Source: Halictus rubicundus
Taxonomy: Eukaryota > Arthropoda > Insecta > Hymenoptera > Halictidae
DNA: 64,000 nucleotides
Reading direction: 5' to 3'
NCBI RefSeq assembly: GCF_050948215.1
Contig: NC_135153.1
Span: 3,748,058 to 3,812,057 of the forward strand
Part shown: piece after piece, positions 42,977 through 53,884 of the stretch
Numbering within the stretch: the stretch's first letter is position 1
How the letters are laid out: each line of letters starts with the position of its first letter
Notes under the pieces: model-generated
Database searches by the model: none
Told to the model about the DNA's origin: nothing
What the model saw: the letters and a program-made list of their open reading frames with translations, nothing else
Program-made: the position numbers and the translations under genes

Positions 42977-43064
42977 CAGTGAATTCTCGTTACGAGTCAG
43001 TTGCGCCGTTCTGGTGATTGACTCTTAGACGATGTTGGCACCGACTCGAAATGAGAATTCACTG
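42977..43064. mobile_element. 88-bp MITE, pogo/Tigger-like ends
   Basis: CAGTGAATTCTCGTTACGAG at the left and the inverse of CAGTGAATTCTCATTTCGAG at the right (20 of 22 bases match), flanked by TA. Only about 44 bp separate the TIRs. The first 12 bases equal those of Rep-A subfamily A, linking the two families by terminal sequence. Confidence 0.9.
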
Positions 43065-43524
43065 TATCGAGTGGCGACCATGTGCACACTTTTTGGCGTG
43101 GTGTCACGTTCAGTGGTGGTTCTCCGGCGGAGCGTACTGCCATAATGAAAGGTTTAAGACATTTGACGTACCTTTAAATAACAAAGATATATGAGGTGCA
43201 AATGTTAGGTGACTGTATGTTACCTTTTTACCTATTAAACTTCATTCAATTATCTCTAACGGTTTAGAAGATATTATTTTGGAGCGCCAAAATGGTATTT
43301 TCGCCCACTCTTCGGCGACGCACGAATCCGCTGCGATTCGCGTATTCATACCCGAGCTATAAATCAAGCCGAGTCGAATTTTAGGGTCTCAAAAATTTTT
43401 AATCACACGAGTATAACGCTTCTTCATGCTCTTCCAATCCCGACTCGAGGTTCGGGTACCCGACAATTCGGTGGCCACACACCCCTAGTGTGAATCGCGT
43501 GTCGCGATTAGGCTCTCGGACTTG

Positions 43525-43525
<1 letters not shown>

Positions 43526-43569
<44 letters not shown>
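43526..43569. repeat. (GA)n microsatellite
   Basis: About 20 uninterrupted GA units. Confidence 0.95.
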
Positions 43570-43574
<5 letters not shown>

Positions 43575-44578
43575 GACGGGCATCAGGCGTATCGAGACAC
43601 CATCGTTCGAAAAAATTGAATCGCGTTTTCACGGTGCGGCAAGCGCTCGATTATTAAATCCTTTGACTTTCCAGCACTTTTTCGTTCAGCCGCGCGCGTG
43701 CCTTTGATCTTCGAACGTCCAATCGAATCCCTTATTTACCGGTCTCATACTTCGCCGACTCTTTGTCCCGCCACGATATTTAAATCGGATTTTCCCCTGG
43801 AAAACCAGCCAGAAAACAAAGGTGACCCCTCTGTGGAGGGATAAGAGGGGTGGGGGTGGGGGAAAATATTCTCGAGACACATTACGGTCCTGGGTACGTA
43901 ATCGCGAGGTAGGCTATCCTCCCTGGGGGTAGGACGAGGCTGTCCCCTTGAAACATCCCTTTCAGATCCCGGTCGAGTCTCGGGACGGTGTGAAAGCCAC
44001 TGTCGTGAAACCGCGCACTTAATTTGCCTTGCAAAATTCAGTCCCTCTTTTTCTGCTCGCCGCGCGTTTCTCTTTCGCCTTCGCCTGCTCTGTTTCTTGG
44101 CTCCCCCTCTCTCTCCCTCATTCTCTCTCTGTCTCTCTAGTTGGAAAAGACGCGGCGGATCGGCCAAGGAAGAATGAAAGAACCGCTTCCCGTATCTGAA
44201 AGGAAACGGCGGAAAGGAGACGAGGAAAGTAGTGGCAGAGGGTAACGAAGAAAGAAGGGAAAGACCTGGTTGGCGGTAGAAAAGTATGCTTAAAATATTA
44301 ACGCCGGAGGCGGTCCGGGTGGTAGGGGCGCGCAGCGTTCTTTGTTCCACGGCGATAGAAGGCCCTGACAGAACGGAGGAAGGAAGGTTGTAGCGTGAAA
44401 GAGGGCCGCGCAAACACCCTGCAGCAGTGACGTTCAGTTCTGTTGGCAAACCACCCACCCACTCGCTTGCTCGCTCGTTCGGCCGCTCGACCCTCCAACC
44501 CTATGCTTCTCCAAGCGCCCGGCGCGGCGTCGCGCAAAATAATATATGAAATATGCGCCACGTCGAGTTTTCCGCCAA

Positions 44579-44600
44579 GCGCGCGCGCGCGCGCGCGAGC
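44579..44600. repeat. (GC)n microsatellite
   Basis: Alternating GC of about 10 units, continuing as GAGC repeats. Potential Z-DNA. Confidence 0.9.
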
Positions 44601-45341
44601 GAGCGGGCGGCCAAAACTTTCCTGCTCCCCGGCAGGGTAAAGGGGTGTGAAGCCGAGGCTCGAGTGGCGAACTACCCCGCCATAAGGGGAAACGAGGGAC
44701 GCTAATGAAAAACCTTGAATTTTCCATGAAGGAATTACGGCTCTCCGTGCCGTGCACACTCTTCTTCTCCTGTTTCTCCTCCTCCGTCCCCCCTCCCCCG
44801 ACCTGTTCCACCTACCCTTAGCCAGCCCCCTTCCCTTATCCGTTCCTGCCACCCTCCACCATCGGCCAACCCTGCGTGCTCGTGTCGACCAACTCACCCT
44901 CGAGCTTTTCCACGCTCTACTGCAGCTACCGGATTATTTTCAGTCGCCCTCGACCCCTTCCACGTTCTCCCACCCACACCCGCGAGCGCTCGCCGGATAG
45001 TTACGAACAAATTAGGATTCTCGAGCAACCCCGCCCACCCTCTTTGGTTTCCGATGACTCCATACCACGACGCCCGGTGAATTTCAATCGGGAACCGGCT
45101 GCGAGACCGTCTTATCGAGATTACAGCTCGATTTTCATGGCGGACGCGGCCCGCGTTATAATGTCGACGTTTGCGCCGCGCACCGCGCCGGGGACACTTT
45201 CGTTTTAGCGGGGCCGTTGCTAACGTAACCGGGGAAATTGATAATGCCGTACTAATAATGAGAGATCCAGATGTCGATGCGCGGTTGACCCCTAAGAACC
45301 CGAAGAATCGATTGTCCAGGATCTTCGGGAGAATTGCGATA

Positions 45342-45543
45342 CAGTGAATTCTCGATATATGTCAGCAACGCGGGTCTTGCCGACGACATATATCGTCCAG
45401 AATACATACCCCGAGCCGAGTTATGTTTACACTCCTCGCGGTGTGGAGCCTCTCGAGTTTCGTGGGGTATACCCCGCGGTAGTGGGGATAATTCCGCGAC
45501 GTTTATCCTCCAAGCCTTGGCGACATATATAAAGAAATCGCTG
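45342..45543 (+). mobile_element. Rep-A MITE, subfamily A, full length
   Basis: TA-CAGTGAATTCTCGATATATG at the left and CGACATATATAAAGAAATCGCTG-TA at the right. 202 bp, with CGGGTCTTGCCGACGACATA, TATGTTTACACTCCTCGCGG and GGGTATACCCCGCGGTAGTG. The GAGGCC core is slightly shortened. Confidence 0.93.
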
Positions 45544-45545
45544 TA

Positions 45546-45875
45546 TATTTAGATTCGAGTCTACTATATTCAGAATTGTCTTCATTTTTTTCATTACATG
45601 AATCACTAGAGGTATCAATTTCGCCTGGACATTTGCTGAGATCAGTTGTAGACGCTGTAATATATTATCGCAAGTAAGAATGTTTACTTTTTCAAAACAG
45701 AAATAATTGTTATTGTTAAACCAGAACTTTCCTCGACTACCGACAAAATAAAAGTTTTCTTTTTATATAAATAGTTGTGGAATAACAGTTCCAATGAATA
45801 CACATTATAACTGTTTTCTTAGAACAGGGAAGTCAATCAATTACTGCTGTATCAGAACTATAACTATAAGAACTA
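45546..45875. other. AT-rich DNA between two Rep-A copies
   Basis: Unique AT-rich sequence. No feature is recognised. Confidence 0.45.
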
Positions 45876-46052
45876 GACTGCGGTCTTACCAGCGACATAT
45901 ATCGTCCAGAAGATGTACCCCGAGCCGTATTATGTTTACACTCCTCGCGGTCTGGAGCCTCTCGAGTTTCGTGTGGTACACTCCGCGGTAGTGGGGATAA
46001 TTCCGCGACGTTTATCGTCCAGGCCTCGGCGACATATATAGAGAAATCACTG
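45876..46052 (+). mobile_element. Rep-A MITE, 5'-truncated subfamily A
   Basis: It lacks the left TIR and starts in the GGTCTTACCAGCGACATATA region. It ends CATATATAGAGAAATCACTG-TA. The core GCGGTAGTGGGGATAATTCC is intact, though the TATACCCC palindrome is mutated (GTGGTACACTCC). Confidence 0.88.
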
Positions 46053-46054
46053 TA

Positions 46055-47251
46055 TTTTAAACTTCTGAGAAAGTGGTTTCTACATTTTTAATTTTTTCAT
46101 TTGGTGTTTACATCAAACAGTATGTTTACTTCCATTTTTCAAACAAAATAACACACGATTTCACCTCAAGAAGAGGTGCATTTTTAAATTCAGATACGCT
46201 AATTTTTGTAATTTAATGGTTCAAGTCTGGCTGCAATCGCTATTAAAATTGTTATTGAAATCTGACGCAGCTGCCAGTATGGACACGGAGTAAATAGAAT
46301 CTTGGAGGTACGAATGATTTGATCAAAGATGAAGTGAAAAATTGCTTGTATTTCATTTCAAACTCAATTAATGAAATGATTTATTAAAAGTTATTCGACT
46401 GTTCAAATAAACTCGCCTTTATTTACACGACTCGCATTTATTATTTTATACGACTTGTAGCCAAATAAAGTAATATATTATCTCAACGATTATTTTCCAA
46501 TAAATTATTTCGATAATGTCTGATCGACAATTATGATGTGTTTTTTTTTAAATAGCTACTTTAGGCTACTTCACCCGATCCGAAAATTCCGTTTCCCTTG
46601 TGTCTCCGTGCTAGTTCGGATATGGGAGCGTCCACCGTAAACTCCGCTCCGAGAAGAGCCGAAGATCCGTTTCGTCGGGCCGATTACGATACGTACCAAG
46701 TGGGAACACGAAAATTCGTTTAAACCGAATCTCTAACCAGACCGAGAAGAAACATCGCACAGAATCGCGGCGAGGCGTGGTGAGGCGTTGCGAGGCGGGG
46801 TCAGGCGAGGCGAGGCGAGCGGAGCACGTTTCCGCAGACAGTATCGCTTACCATTGAGGCGTACCACTTGCGTTCCGGTTGCCCCGATCGAATTGAATAT
46901 TGCACAGGGAAAACCTTTCCTCGAAAAACCGATACAAGCCGAACCGAACGAACGATCGCCGATGGCTGCTCTGCTCGACGAAGACGGGAAGCTTGTAGCC
47001 GGGGTGGTCCGCGGATACGAGACCCGGAAAGGCTCTGGTATCTGGTCTGCGGTACCAGAAAAAGAGGAGAACAGGAACGGTAACAAGAAGAGCGGCAAGA
47101 AACGGAGAGAGAAAAGGGGTTGGAGAAAGAGGGTGGAGCGGCGGGGGATGAGGCAGGAACATCGTGGAGCGAAAATAAAGAAAGAAGGGTCTCGGCCTCG
47201 ATAAACATTGCGTGTAGCTGAAACGTCGCCGCCGCCGTCGTCGTCGTTGTC

Positions 47252-47296
<45 letters not shown>

Positions 47297-48270
47297 GTCA
47301 TCGTCGTCGTAGCCTGCAGGTTCGCACGAACACCATCGTGCGCGGGTGGTTCACGCATTCGAGCGCACTCCGGGGTATCCACCGACGCAAAGCACACACG
47401 TGCGGTTTACGTGCTTGCGCACACCACCACAGAGAGTGACGCGCTCGCAGAGACGCGGACACTCGGGGCACACAGCACGAAATATTTGAGTTGCTTGGCA
47501 AACACGTAAATGTAAACGCCGCGTTTACATTGCCGTTTACTTTTCGCCCCCCCCCCTGCCTTCTCCGCTGTCACCCTTCTTGCACTCTCCCTCCTCCTCT
47601 CCCCCCTCTCTATCATCTTCTCGCTTCTGTCTACTTCCTCTATCTTCATTCTCCTTTCGCTTCGAGCACCGTGTACACGTCCTTGCTGAAGCTTCGACGA
47701 ACCTCCCCCCGCCCCTCCCCAGCCCCCTCGTACCCCGTTTCACAGGGAAGAGAAACCACGATGGAGTTCGATGAAGAAGGAACAGGGCGGAAGGACGGAT
47801 GGAGACGACGACGGCGGGGGGTTGAAGGTGCCGCGACGAAGAAGAAGAGGAAACAAATGACGGAAGAAGAGGGAACCGACGATACCCCAGTCGCAAGAGA
47901 TGCCGGCTATGGGGGCGGGGGTGGCCGACGCCACTGCCGGGGAACTCGAGTCGACTAACCGTCAGGTAAATATTGACCGAGTGGGATATTGCTCCCGACG
48001 CTTGTTTGTTTATTTCAATACCCGTGACCGATGGGCTCGATAGGGGGTTCGTGTGCACGTGTGCGAAGCCGCGCGAGCGCGAGCGCGAGCGCCGGCTCTA
48101 GGAGATATACAGGGTGGTTCTTGGGACTAACGGTTTTCGAGGCACTTCTTTCTTCGTGTGCGTTTGCCGAATTGTCTTTGGTGGCGCAAGAGACACTTTT
48201 GTAAAGTGAAAGATCGTTTGCGAGAACCTGTAATAAGAAAGCATCGGAAAAATATTCGCTCGAACTAACA
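46055..48270. other. AT-rich, then CpG-rich unique block
   Basis: 46055-46570 is AT-rich. 46570-48110 is CpG-dense with a long GTC repeat and a TC-rich tract (47550-47720). Numerous overlapping frames exist on both strands (46801-47397 and 47537-48058 minus, 47491-47958 plus) without domains. An orphan TIR-like end, ACAGGGTGGTTCTTGGGAC, lies at 48109. Confidence 0.35.
47226..47312. repeat. (GTC)n trinucleotide repeat
   Basis: About 25 CGT/GTC triplets with a few interruptions (GTTGTC, GTCATC). It translates as poly-Thr on the minus strand, which creates a spurious 198-codon frame. Confidence 0.95.
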
Positions 48271-49160
48271 CAGTGAGTTCTCCATATACACTACCGACCA
48301 AAAGTAATTGGCCACATGTAAAAATCGCACAATTCTCTTAAAATTGAACCAAACGAGTTGAGATTTCTTGACACGTTAAATGACAAAGTTTACTAAGTAA
48401 CGGGTAAACGAAATGTTGAAAAAATTGGTATTGGTCGGAATTGCGAAGAAAAAAGTTAAAGTAAATTTTTTCAACTTTTTCATCCAAGCCTGTAATGAAA
48501 CTTTAATCAATACGTTTTGTAGATCTATGTTAATTATGTGTATGGTGAAAATTTCATCTAAATCGGTGAACGGTGCTATGAGCAATAAACATTTCAAGAT
48601 GAGAGCTTAAGAATGAAAGTCGCAGATATTCGGCATTGTCAAGGAATTTCACCCTTATGTGATCACAGTTCAATGTTTATAACTCATAACGATATTAACC
48701 GATTTGGATGAAATTTTCACCGTATATATAAATGACGTAGATCTACAAAACGTATCGAATAAAGTTTCATTACAGGCTCAGATAAAAAAGTTGAAAAAAT
48801 TTACTTTAACTTTTTTCTTCGCAATTCCGACCAATACCAATTTTTTCAACATTTCGTTTACCCGTTACTTAGTAAACTTTGTCATTTAACGTGTCAAGAA
48901 ATCTCAACTCGTTTGGTTCAATTTTAAGAAAATTATGCGATTTTTATATGTGGGCAATTACTTTTGGCCGGTAGTGTATGTCATCAACATGGGTCTTGCC
49001 AGCGTCATGTACCCTCCAGGACACGTACCCGAGACGTGTTATGTTTACACTCCTCGGCGTCCGAGGCCTCTCGAGCTTCGTGGGGTATACCCCGAGGTAG
49101 TGGGGACAATTTCGCAGCGTTTATCATCCAGGCCTTGGCGACATATATAGAGAAATAATG
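48271..49160 (+). mobile_element. Rep-A MITE split by a nested Tc1-like element
   Basis: CAGTGAGTTCTCCATA (48271-48286) continues after the insert as TGTCATCAACATGGGTCTTG and runs to CATATATAGAGAAATAATGG. Removing 48289-48976 and one TA restores the consensus CTCCATATATGTCATCAAC. The right terminus has lost its CACTG, and a second short CGACATATATAGAGAAA piece follows (49161-49180). Confidence 0.9.
48289..48976. mobile_element. Tc1-like foldback element
   Basis: CACTACCGACCAAAAGTAAT at the left and ATTACTTTTGGCCGGTAGTG at the right, TA duplicated (48287-48288, 48977-48978). The arms are inverted repeats of about 200-240 bp (AAATTGAACCAAACGAGTTG, GGTATTGGTCGGAATTGCG and inverses), nearly identical by eye. 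The unique centre holds no gene. It is non-autonomous and sits inside Rep-A. Confidence 0.93.
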
Positions 49161-49180
49161 GTCGACATATATAGAGAAAG

Positions 49181-49740
49181 GGTGGTCCACGCAACTTGCA
49201 CACCTATATAACTTCCAAAGGATGCGTTGCACGAAAAAGTTTTGTATGCAGAAGTTGCATGGTCTGAAGGGGTACACAATTTAGTGTATTTATTTTTTTA
49301 CAGGTGGAAGTATTTCGGAGATTTGAAGGTCGATTTTGTTTTTTTAAATGAAATACTATATTTTTATACCAAAATATGGAAGAATGTCGAATTCTGAGTA
49401 AAAACGTATTGACCTTCATTAGCCCTAAACCTAATAATTAACGAGTAATTTCACTTTATTTCCTGAAAATTTTCTTCGCGTAATATCAGGTTAGAAAAAT
49501 AAAAAGAGAACTAAATGATTTTTTTTTTCTTTGTAAAAAACTTTTCAGGAAACTTGAAAATTTTCACCACCCTGTGTATACAGTATGTCGCACGAGCTCT
49601 ATCCCCTTGAATATCTTGGTTATTTCAAACAATACGAGAGAATGTTACAATACGATGTTATTTACAGAAGTTGTAGGGTTTAAGAAACTACATAATATGG
49701 TATAAATGATATTCTTGCAAGTGGAGGCGTAAAGAAGATA
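49181..49740. other. AT-rich DNA with orphan MITE ends
   Basis: CACCACCCTGTGTATACAG at 49568 resembles two abutting termini. The rest is AT-rich unique sequence. Confidence 0.4.
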
Positions 49741-49742
49741 TA

Positions 49743-50111
49743 CAGGGTGCGACGCAAATTAGTCCCCACGATTTTTCAGCCCCTTCGGATGGTCGGACAG
49801 AAAAATGTTTCTTACCAATGTTAATCAGTATTTAACCGTCAAGAAATTGCAATATTTTAAATTTTAAAAAAATCGATTTTCAACAAAAAATCAAGGTCGC
49901 TGTCACATCTTTTAATGGAACTGGGTATTTTTAACTTCATACTATTGTAGGCGACGTCGAAACGAATTCAACGACCTGCTATACAATGACGTTCAGATGA
50001 CCTTGAAAGATAATATCGCCATGAAACAATTGGCAGAATATTTGAAATATTTCGACGGTACGTAATAGCAACTTCTGTAGGTAACATGGACAGAGCTTGT
50101 GGGACACACTG
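49743..50111. mobile_element. TA-flanked MITE-like element
   Basis: It starts CAGGGTGCGACGCAAATTAG after TA and ends CTTGTGGGACACACTG before TA. The terminal match is modest. It holds ATCAAGGTCGC (49890) and an exact TGACCTTGA at 49998. It abuts the duplicated 330-bp segment exactly. Confidence 0.6.
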
Positions 50112-50112
50112 T

Positions 50113-50433
50113 ATATAATTAAGTCGAAATAAAATTCTTTTTTCGTTGTTGTCAACATACGTATAGCCATGCGAGAACATACAGACACACAATGTATAGG
50201 AAATTATGAAAGACAAACAAGTTCTAATCATTGTAGCCGTAAAATATATAACAGTGCAAGGATTTAACGGAGCAGAACTTATCTATACATGAAAGCATGC
50301 GAATAGATACCAATTGGTCCGAGTGCAAATTGTGAATCCACGAGGAATCATTTATGTCGCCAGCGGTCGTGCACGATTAAATAATACGGCGTTGATTACG
50401 CGCATAATTAAAGTTTCGTGGAAATGCACGTCT
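50113..50433 (+). repeat. Duplicated 330-bp segment, copy 2
   Basis: Second copy of 23508-23838 in the same orientation, with shared words such as TTAATAATCG-free ACATACGTATAGCCATGCG, GTTCTAATCATTGTAGCCGT and AGTTTCGTGGAAATGCACGT. It ends exactly where a Rep-A fragment begins. Confidence 0.85.
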
Positions 50434-50523
50434 CGAGAATCGTGGGGTATACCCCGCGGTAGTGGGGACAATTCTGCGACGCTTATCGTCCAGGCCTTGG
50501 CGACATATATAGAGAAATCACTG
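50434..50523 (+). mobile_element. Rep-A MITE, 3' half
   Basis: It begins CTCGAGAATCGTGGGGTATA and ends CATATATAGAGAAATCACTG-TA. Only the right half is present, joined to the duplicated segment. Confidence 0.88.
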
Positions 50524-50525
50524 TA

Positions 50526-51721
50526 CTGATAAGAAATTCACGAAATTTTCGGAAAATTACATTTTCCTTCGATCAGCCGGATGAGTCCAGTGACTTATGC
50601 ATGAACGGTACTACGTATGCGGACTCGGACACGTTCGAACATAGTACCGGGGACCAGTCGTCGGTGGCTGTTGGTCGCGTAACTGCGATTCGATTTGAAG
50701 CGGTTCACCGGCTCGCGATAACGATACTCGTCGGGATGCTCGCGCGCCACGGGCTCTGGGCACGGAATATCAAACGCAACGCCTGACGCTTCGTGACGTA
50801 CGCGTTTGCTACGTGGCTTCGAAACGGCCGAGAGACAGCCCTCTCTCTCCGACTCTTTGCCGGGGGAAAAACATTGCATCCGTAATCTCGCGGAACGATA
50901 CGGTGGACCGAGAGAGTTGTCCCGATGGTTATCGGTGTTGTCGTTGCGGCGCACACGTTGCCGGACTCTACCCGGGTTTCTCGAAGAAGCCACCAGTGGA
51001 TATATCACTCGGATATAAATGGACTGGCGTGGACACGGGGAAACCGTGCGCGGCGCCTCTTACTACTCTTTTGTTCGGCTCCGCGCGAAAGAATTATTAT
51101 ATCTGGTGCATTCCGCAATTCAAGGATAGGCAACTCGCATTGTAGACCTTATTGGAATCTTCAGGTTGTTGACGTACGGTTCTAATAGTTTTAATGTACA
51201 ATTATTGTATGTACGTGCGTAGATCGAAAGGATCGCTTAAGTCGACCTTTCTCTCGTCTGTCACTCCTGCTTGGTTAATTAAAACCGTGCTAGGTAGTTC
51301 TTTTGATGGTGAGGTGTTTTGAGTAGTATAGAAATTGTACAACTTGTTGGTAACGATAACTCTTACTTTAATTATATCGGCTGTACGAAAGATGTGACTT
51401 AAATGAGGACTAGCTGAAGACTGATGGAATACAAACTGAAGACTGAAGACTCGCACGCGGAAATGGGTATTTAAGAGATGTGAAATTGGCGGTGGAGGTG
51501 GTAAATGGTAGAGGGAGAAAATTGGGGGTGAGTGGTTAGAAATTGTCCAGACGCTGTCCTACATGGTTATGTGCCGGAAACTAGCGGAGAAAGTGGGACG
51601 AGTCCCGTCGTTTGGGTCTCGACTCTTACGTTAATTTATTGCCTCTAGCAAGGGTGATCGAAATGATTGGGACTCGGTGTCAGGTTCGAGAGACCCTTTC
51701 CTGGGTCCTGCATTGCGTTGC
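50526..51721. other. CpG-rich then unique DNA
   Basis: 50590-51150 is CpG-rich with overlapping open frames on both strands (50595-51008 minus, 50813-51145 plus). None is recognised. 51150-51721 is AT-richer, with purine-rich repeats of CTGAAGACTGAAGACT near 51433. Confidence 0.35.
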
Positions 51722-51791
51722 GTCTCAACAATTATTGAGATTGAGAAGATACATTCACGAGGAATTGTTCAACAAATTTATTTCTTTGGGT
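51722..51791 (+). repeat. Repeat N, copy 2, left part
   Basis: ACAATTATTGAGATTGAGAA to TTTATTTCTTTGGGTAT matches the inverse of 56795-56858 and copy 1 at 35.05 kb. The match breaks at 51791 and resumes at 53551, so about 1.76 kb was inserted here. Confidence 0.75.
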
Positions 51792-51994
51792 ATCGAAAGG
51801 AGGATGCCTGATATCCAGGATAAGAAGAGACCTACTGTGAAACTGTTCTTTTGGCAATGTTCTGTTAATGTTATCCTGCTTGTTGAGCCGCTAAAATCCC
51901 CAGGTTTTTAAACCGTGATTTTCCCTGCGGCAAGAAGGGCTTCCTTCTGACGTTCTTTTTGGGCAAATGCCAAATTAGTCGTGGTGCCGACGCA

Positions 51995-53215
51995 CAGTGG
52001 TCCGGATCGTAGAATTTATTTTGTGTATAACTTTTGAACCGTTTGAGATATTGAAATGGGGTTTGAACTAAAAAATATTGTAAAATAATCTCTTTCTAAT
52101 CATACATGTTAGAAAATATTTTTTGTTTAATTTGTTAATTAATTATATTTATAAACTTTTATTTAGTTGTTGAATCAGTTGCTTTCCTTATTAAAACCAT
52201 TGTATAATAGTTCGAAATTCAAATCTTATAATTTCTTATATATAATGTAATTATGTTATTAAAATTTTTGATAAAATGTACAGGTATACAAGTTATTAAG
52301 TACGGTATCTAACGTCACAAATATATATTGCGAGCAAAAGTAATATTAATATTTTTTTAATTGATAAAATAAGAAGTATACTAATTAATCTTACCATTTT
52401 GTTGTTGAAGAAGTAGGTGGCTTTTGTTTTCTTTATTTTTTTAATAATTCTTTAGCCTCTGGACTGAATTGTTTGATTTTCTTCTGTTTGTGCGTATTGT
52501 CCAAATTTATCTGTGTCTATTTCATAAGGCGAGGAAATTGTTTGAAGTATAACGTGAAAATTTTTTATTAATAATAAATATAAGCATTTTGGATGTTTAG
52601 AGTTCGGATTTCAGTGATAAGAGTTCTTGGGTTATCTCGCGCTTCACAACGACAACGCGCGGCGACCGCGCGGTCGCCACGACATTGTCAGCTTTAAACA
52701 ACTATAACTTCTAAAGTAGGACGAGGTAGGAAAAGATTTTTGTACGGTTATTTAAAGGAAGTTGTACCGAACATATTCCTGTTTGTCAGAGCCTGGGATC
52801 TTTTGGGATAAAAAAGATCTCCTCTGACAAACACATAAAATTTTTAAAATCTGTCATGTATCATTCAGCATGATTTTTTAAATATATTATTATTAGTTAT
52901 TACTAAAAAAATATATGGTTTCTTATTGGAAAGGAATGCTCTATATCATGCAAAAAAAAAAATTAAGAAAAAATATGGGACGAGACGATGAGGACATCGC
53001 AAAGAACTTAAGCAATTTTTCCTGGCGAAATATGCTACTTTCAAAACGTTCAACTTTAAATGATCATAGAAGCTAAAATATGTATTCAATTTCATTAATT
53101 TTTTCATTTTCGAGGTCTGTGGACATTTACAAAGCAATACAAATTGATTAGTTTTCAATTTCGAAAAGTCGACTTTTTGGTCAAATGTCACTAAATTCTG
53201 CGATCCGGACCCCTG
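51995..53215. mobile_element. AT-rich element with CAGTGGTCCGGATC ends
   Basis: CAGTGGTCCGGATCGTAGAA at the left and the inverse of CAGGGGTCCGGATCGCAGAA at the right match over about 24 bp with two or three changes. The interior is AT-rich except for a perfect 18-bp palindrome GGCGACCGCGCGGTCGCC at 52661-52678. It has no coding capacity. Ends are hAT-like, but no 8-bp duplication is seen. Confidence 0.7.
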
Positions 53216-53331
53216 TGAGACGGGTCCACGGTTTTCGTTTCTTTGTGTTTACTCCCGAGGTACCATTGGCCTTGTTGATGGAGAGTTTGTTCATTATTGT
53301 ATTCACCTGTTGTTGAGGAGGAGGGGGGAAG

Positions 53332-53550
53332 TGTTACGAGTATCGATATGTTACGATATCGAGACATCGCGCCGAATGGTCTTCGTTGCCGCATCGTCTT
53401 AGTGACAACGACACAACTGAGACATGAGAGAGTAGGTTGACGAACGTCGCCGAGGGAAGACACAAAGCTGAGTACTCCTCCTCTATTTAATAAAGGTTTA
53501 TTGGTATTTCACACGTTTTATTCACTGAAGGTGCCCCGAAACCCGTAACA
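53332..53550 (+). mobile_element. Possible solo LTR
   Basis: The segment begins TGTTACGAG and ends CCCGTAACA, giving TGTTACG/CGTAACA inverted termini as in many Gypsy-type LTRs. An AATAAA signal (about 53489) lies 60 bp before the end. Its right end coincides with the boundary where repeat N resumes. No TSD, primer-binding site or coding part is visible. Confidence 0.42.
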
Positions 53551-53680
53551 ATATTATAAAAAAATGGCTACAAATTTGGATAGACAGATTCTCGTTGTTT
53601 TTATAAAGTAATGTAAAATAGTCATTTTTAGTGCTGCGTAAACCTAGTTTTGAACTGTGATCATTGCGTGAAACAAAATA
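53551..53680 (+). repeat. Repeat N, copy 2, right part
   Basis: ATTATAAAAAAATGGCTACA to CGTGAAACAAAATA is the inverse of 56659-56795. It ends at the Rep-A copy 53681 in the same position as its counterpart. Confidence 0.82.
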
Positions 53681-53882
53681 CAGCGATTTCTCTGTATATG
53701 TCGCCAAGGCCTGGATGATAAAAGTCGCGGAATTATCCCCACTACCGCGGAGTATACCTCACAAAGCTTGAGAGGCCTCGGACGTCAAGGAGTGTAAACA
53801 TAACACGGCTCGGGGTACGTCTCCTGGACGATACGCGACAATAGCAAGACCCGCGTTGTTGACATATATCGAGAATTCGCTG
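53681..53882 (-). mobile_element. Rep-A MITE, subfamily A, full length
   Basis: TA-CAGCGATTTCTCTGTATATG at the left and GACATATATCGAGAATTCGCTG-TA at the right, 202 bp. The variants CAGCG and CTGTATATG are shared with the 56.6 kb copy, showing the two derive from one duplicated insertion. Confidence 0.93.
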
Positions 53883-53884
53883 TA

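Larger units (their letters stand above)
43067..45339. other. CpG-rich unique block
   Basis: From 43300 onward the DNA is CpG-dense, with GA and GC microsatellites and pyrimidine-rich tracts (44040-44140, 44750-44870). Very long minus-strand frames (237 codons 43745-44458, 199 codons 44298-44897) overlap other open frames and have low-complexity composition without domains. I do not call them genes. Confidence 0.4.

Noticed and set aside
43745..44897. Overlapping minus-strand frames of 237 and 199 codons
   Set aside because: They overlap each other and further frames in different registers, have low-complexity composition and no recognisable motif, and cross microsatellites.
46801..47397. 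198-codon minus-strand frame with poly-Thr
   Set aside because: The poly-Thr is the translation of a GTC trinucleotide repeat. Other frames over it are equally open.
51720..51911. Gene containing the LRRYIHEELFNKFISLG-like peptide
   Set aside because: The same peptide-like sequence occurs in three repeat copies (35.05, 51.7 and 56.8 kb) and is interrupted in one, so it is a dispersed repeat.
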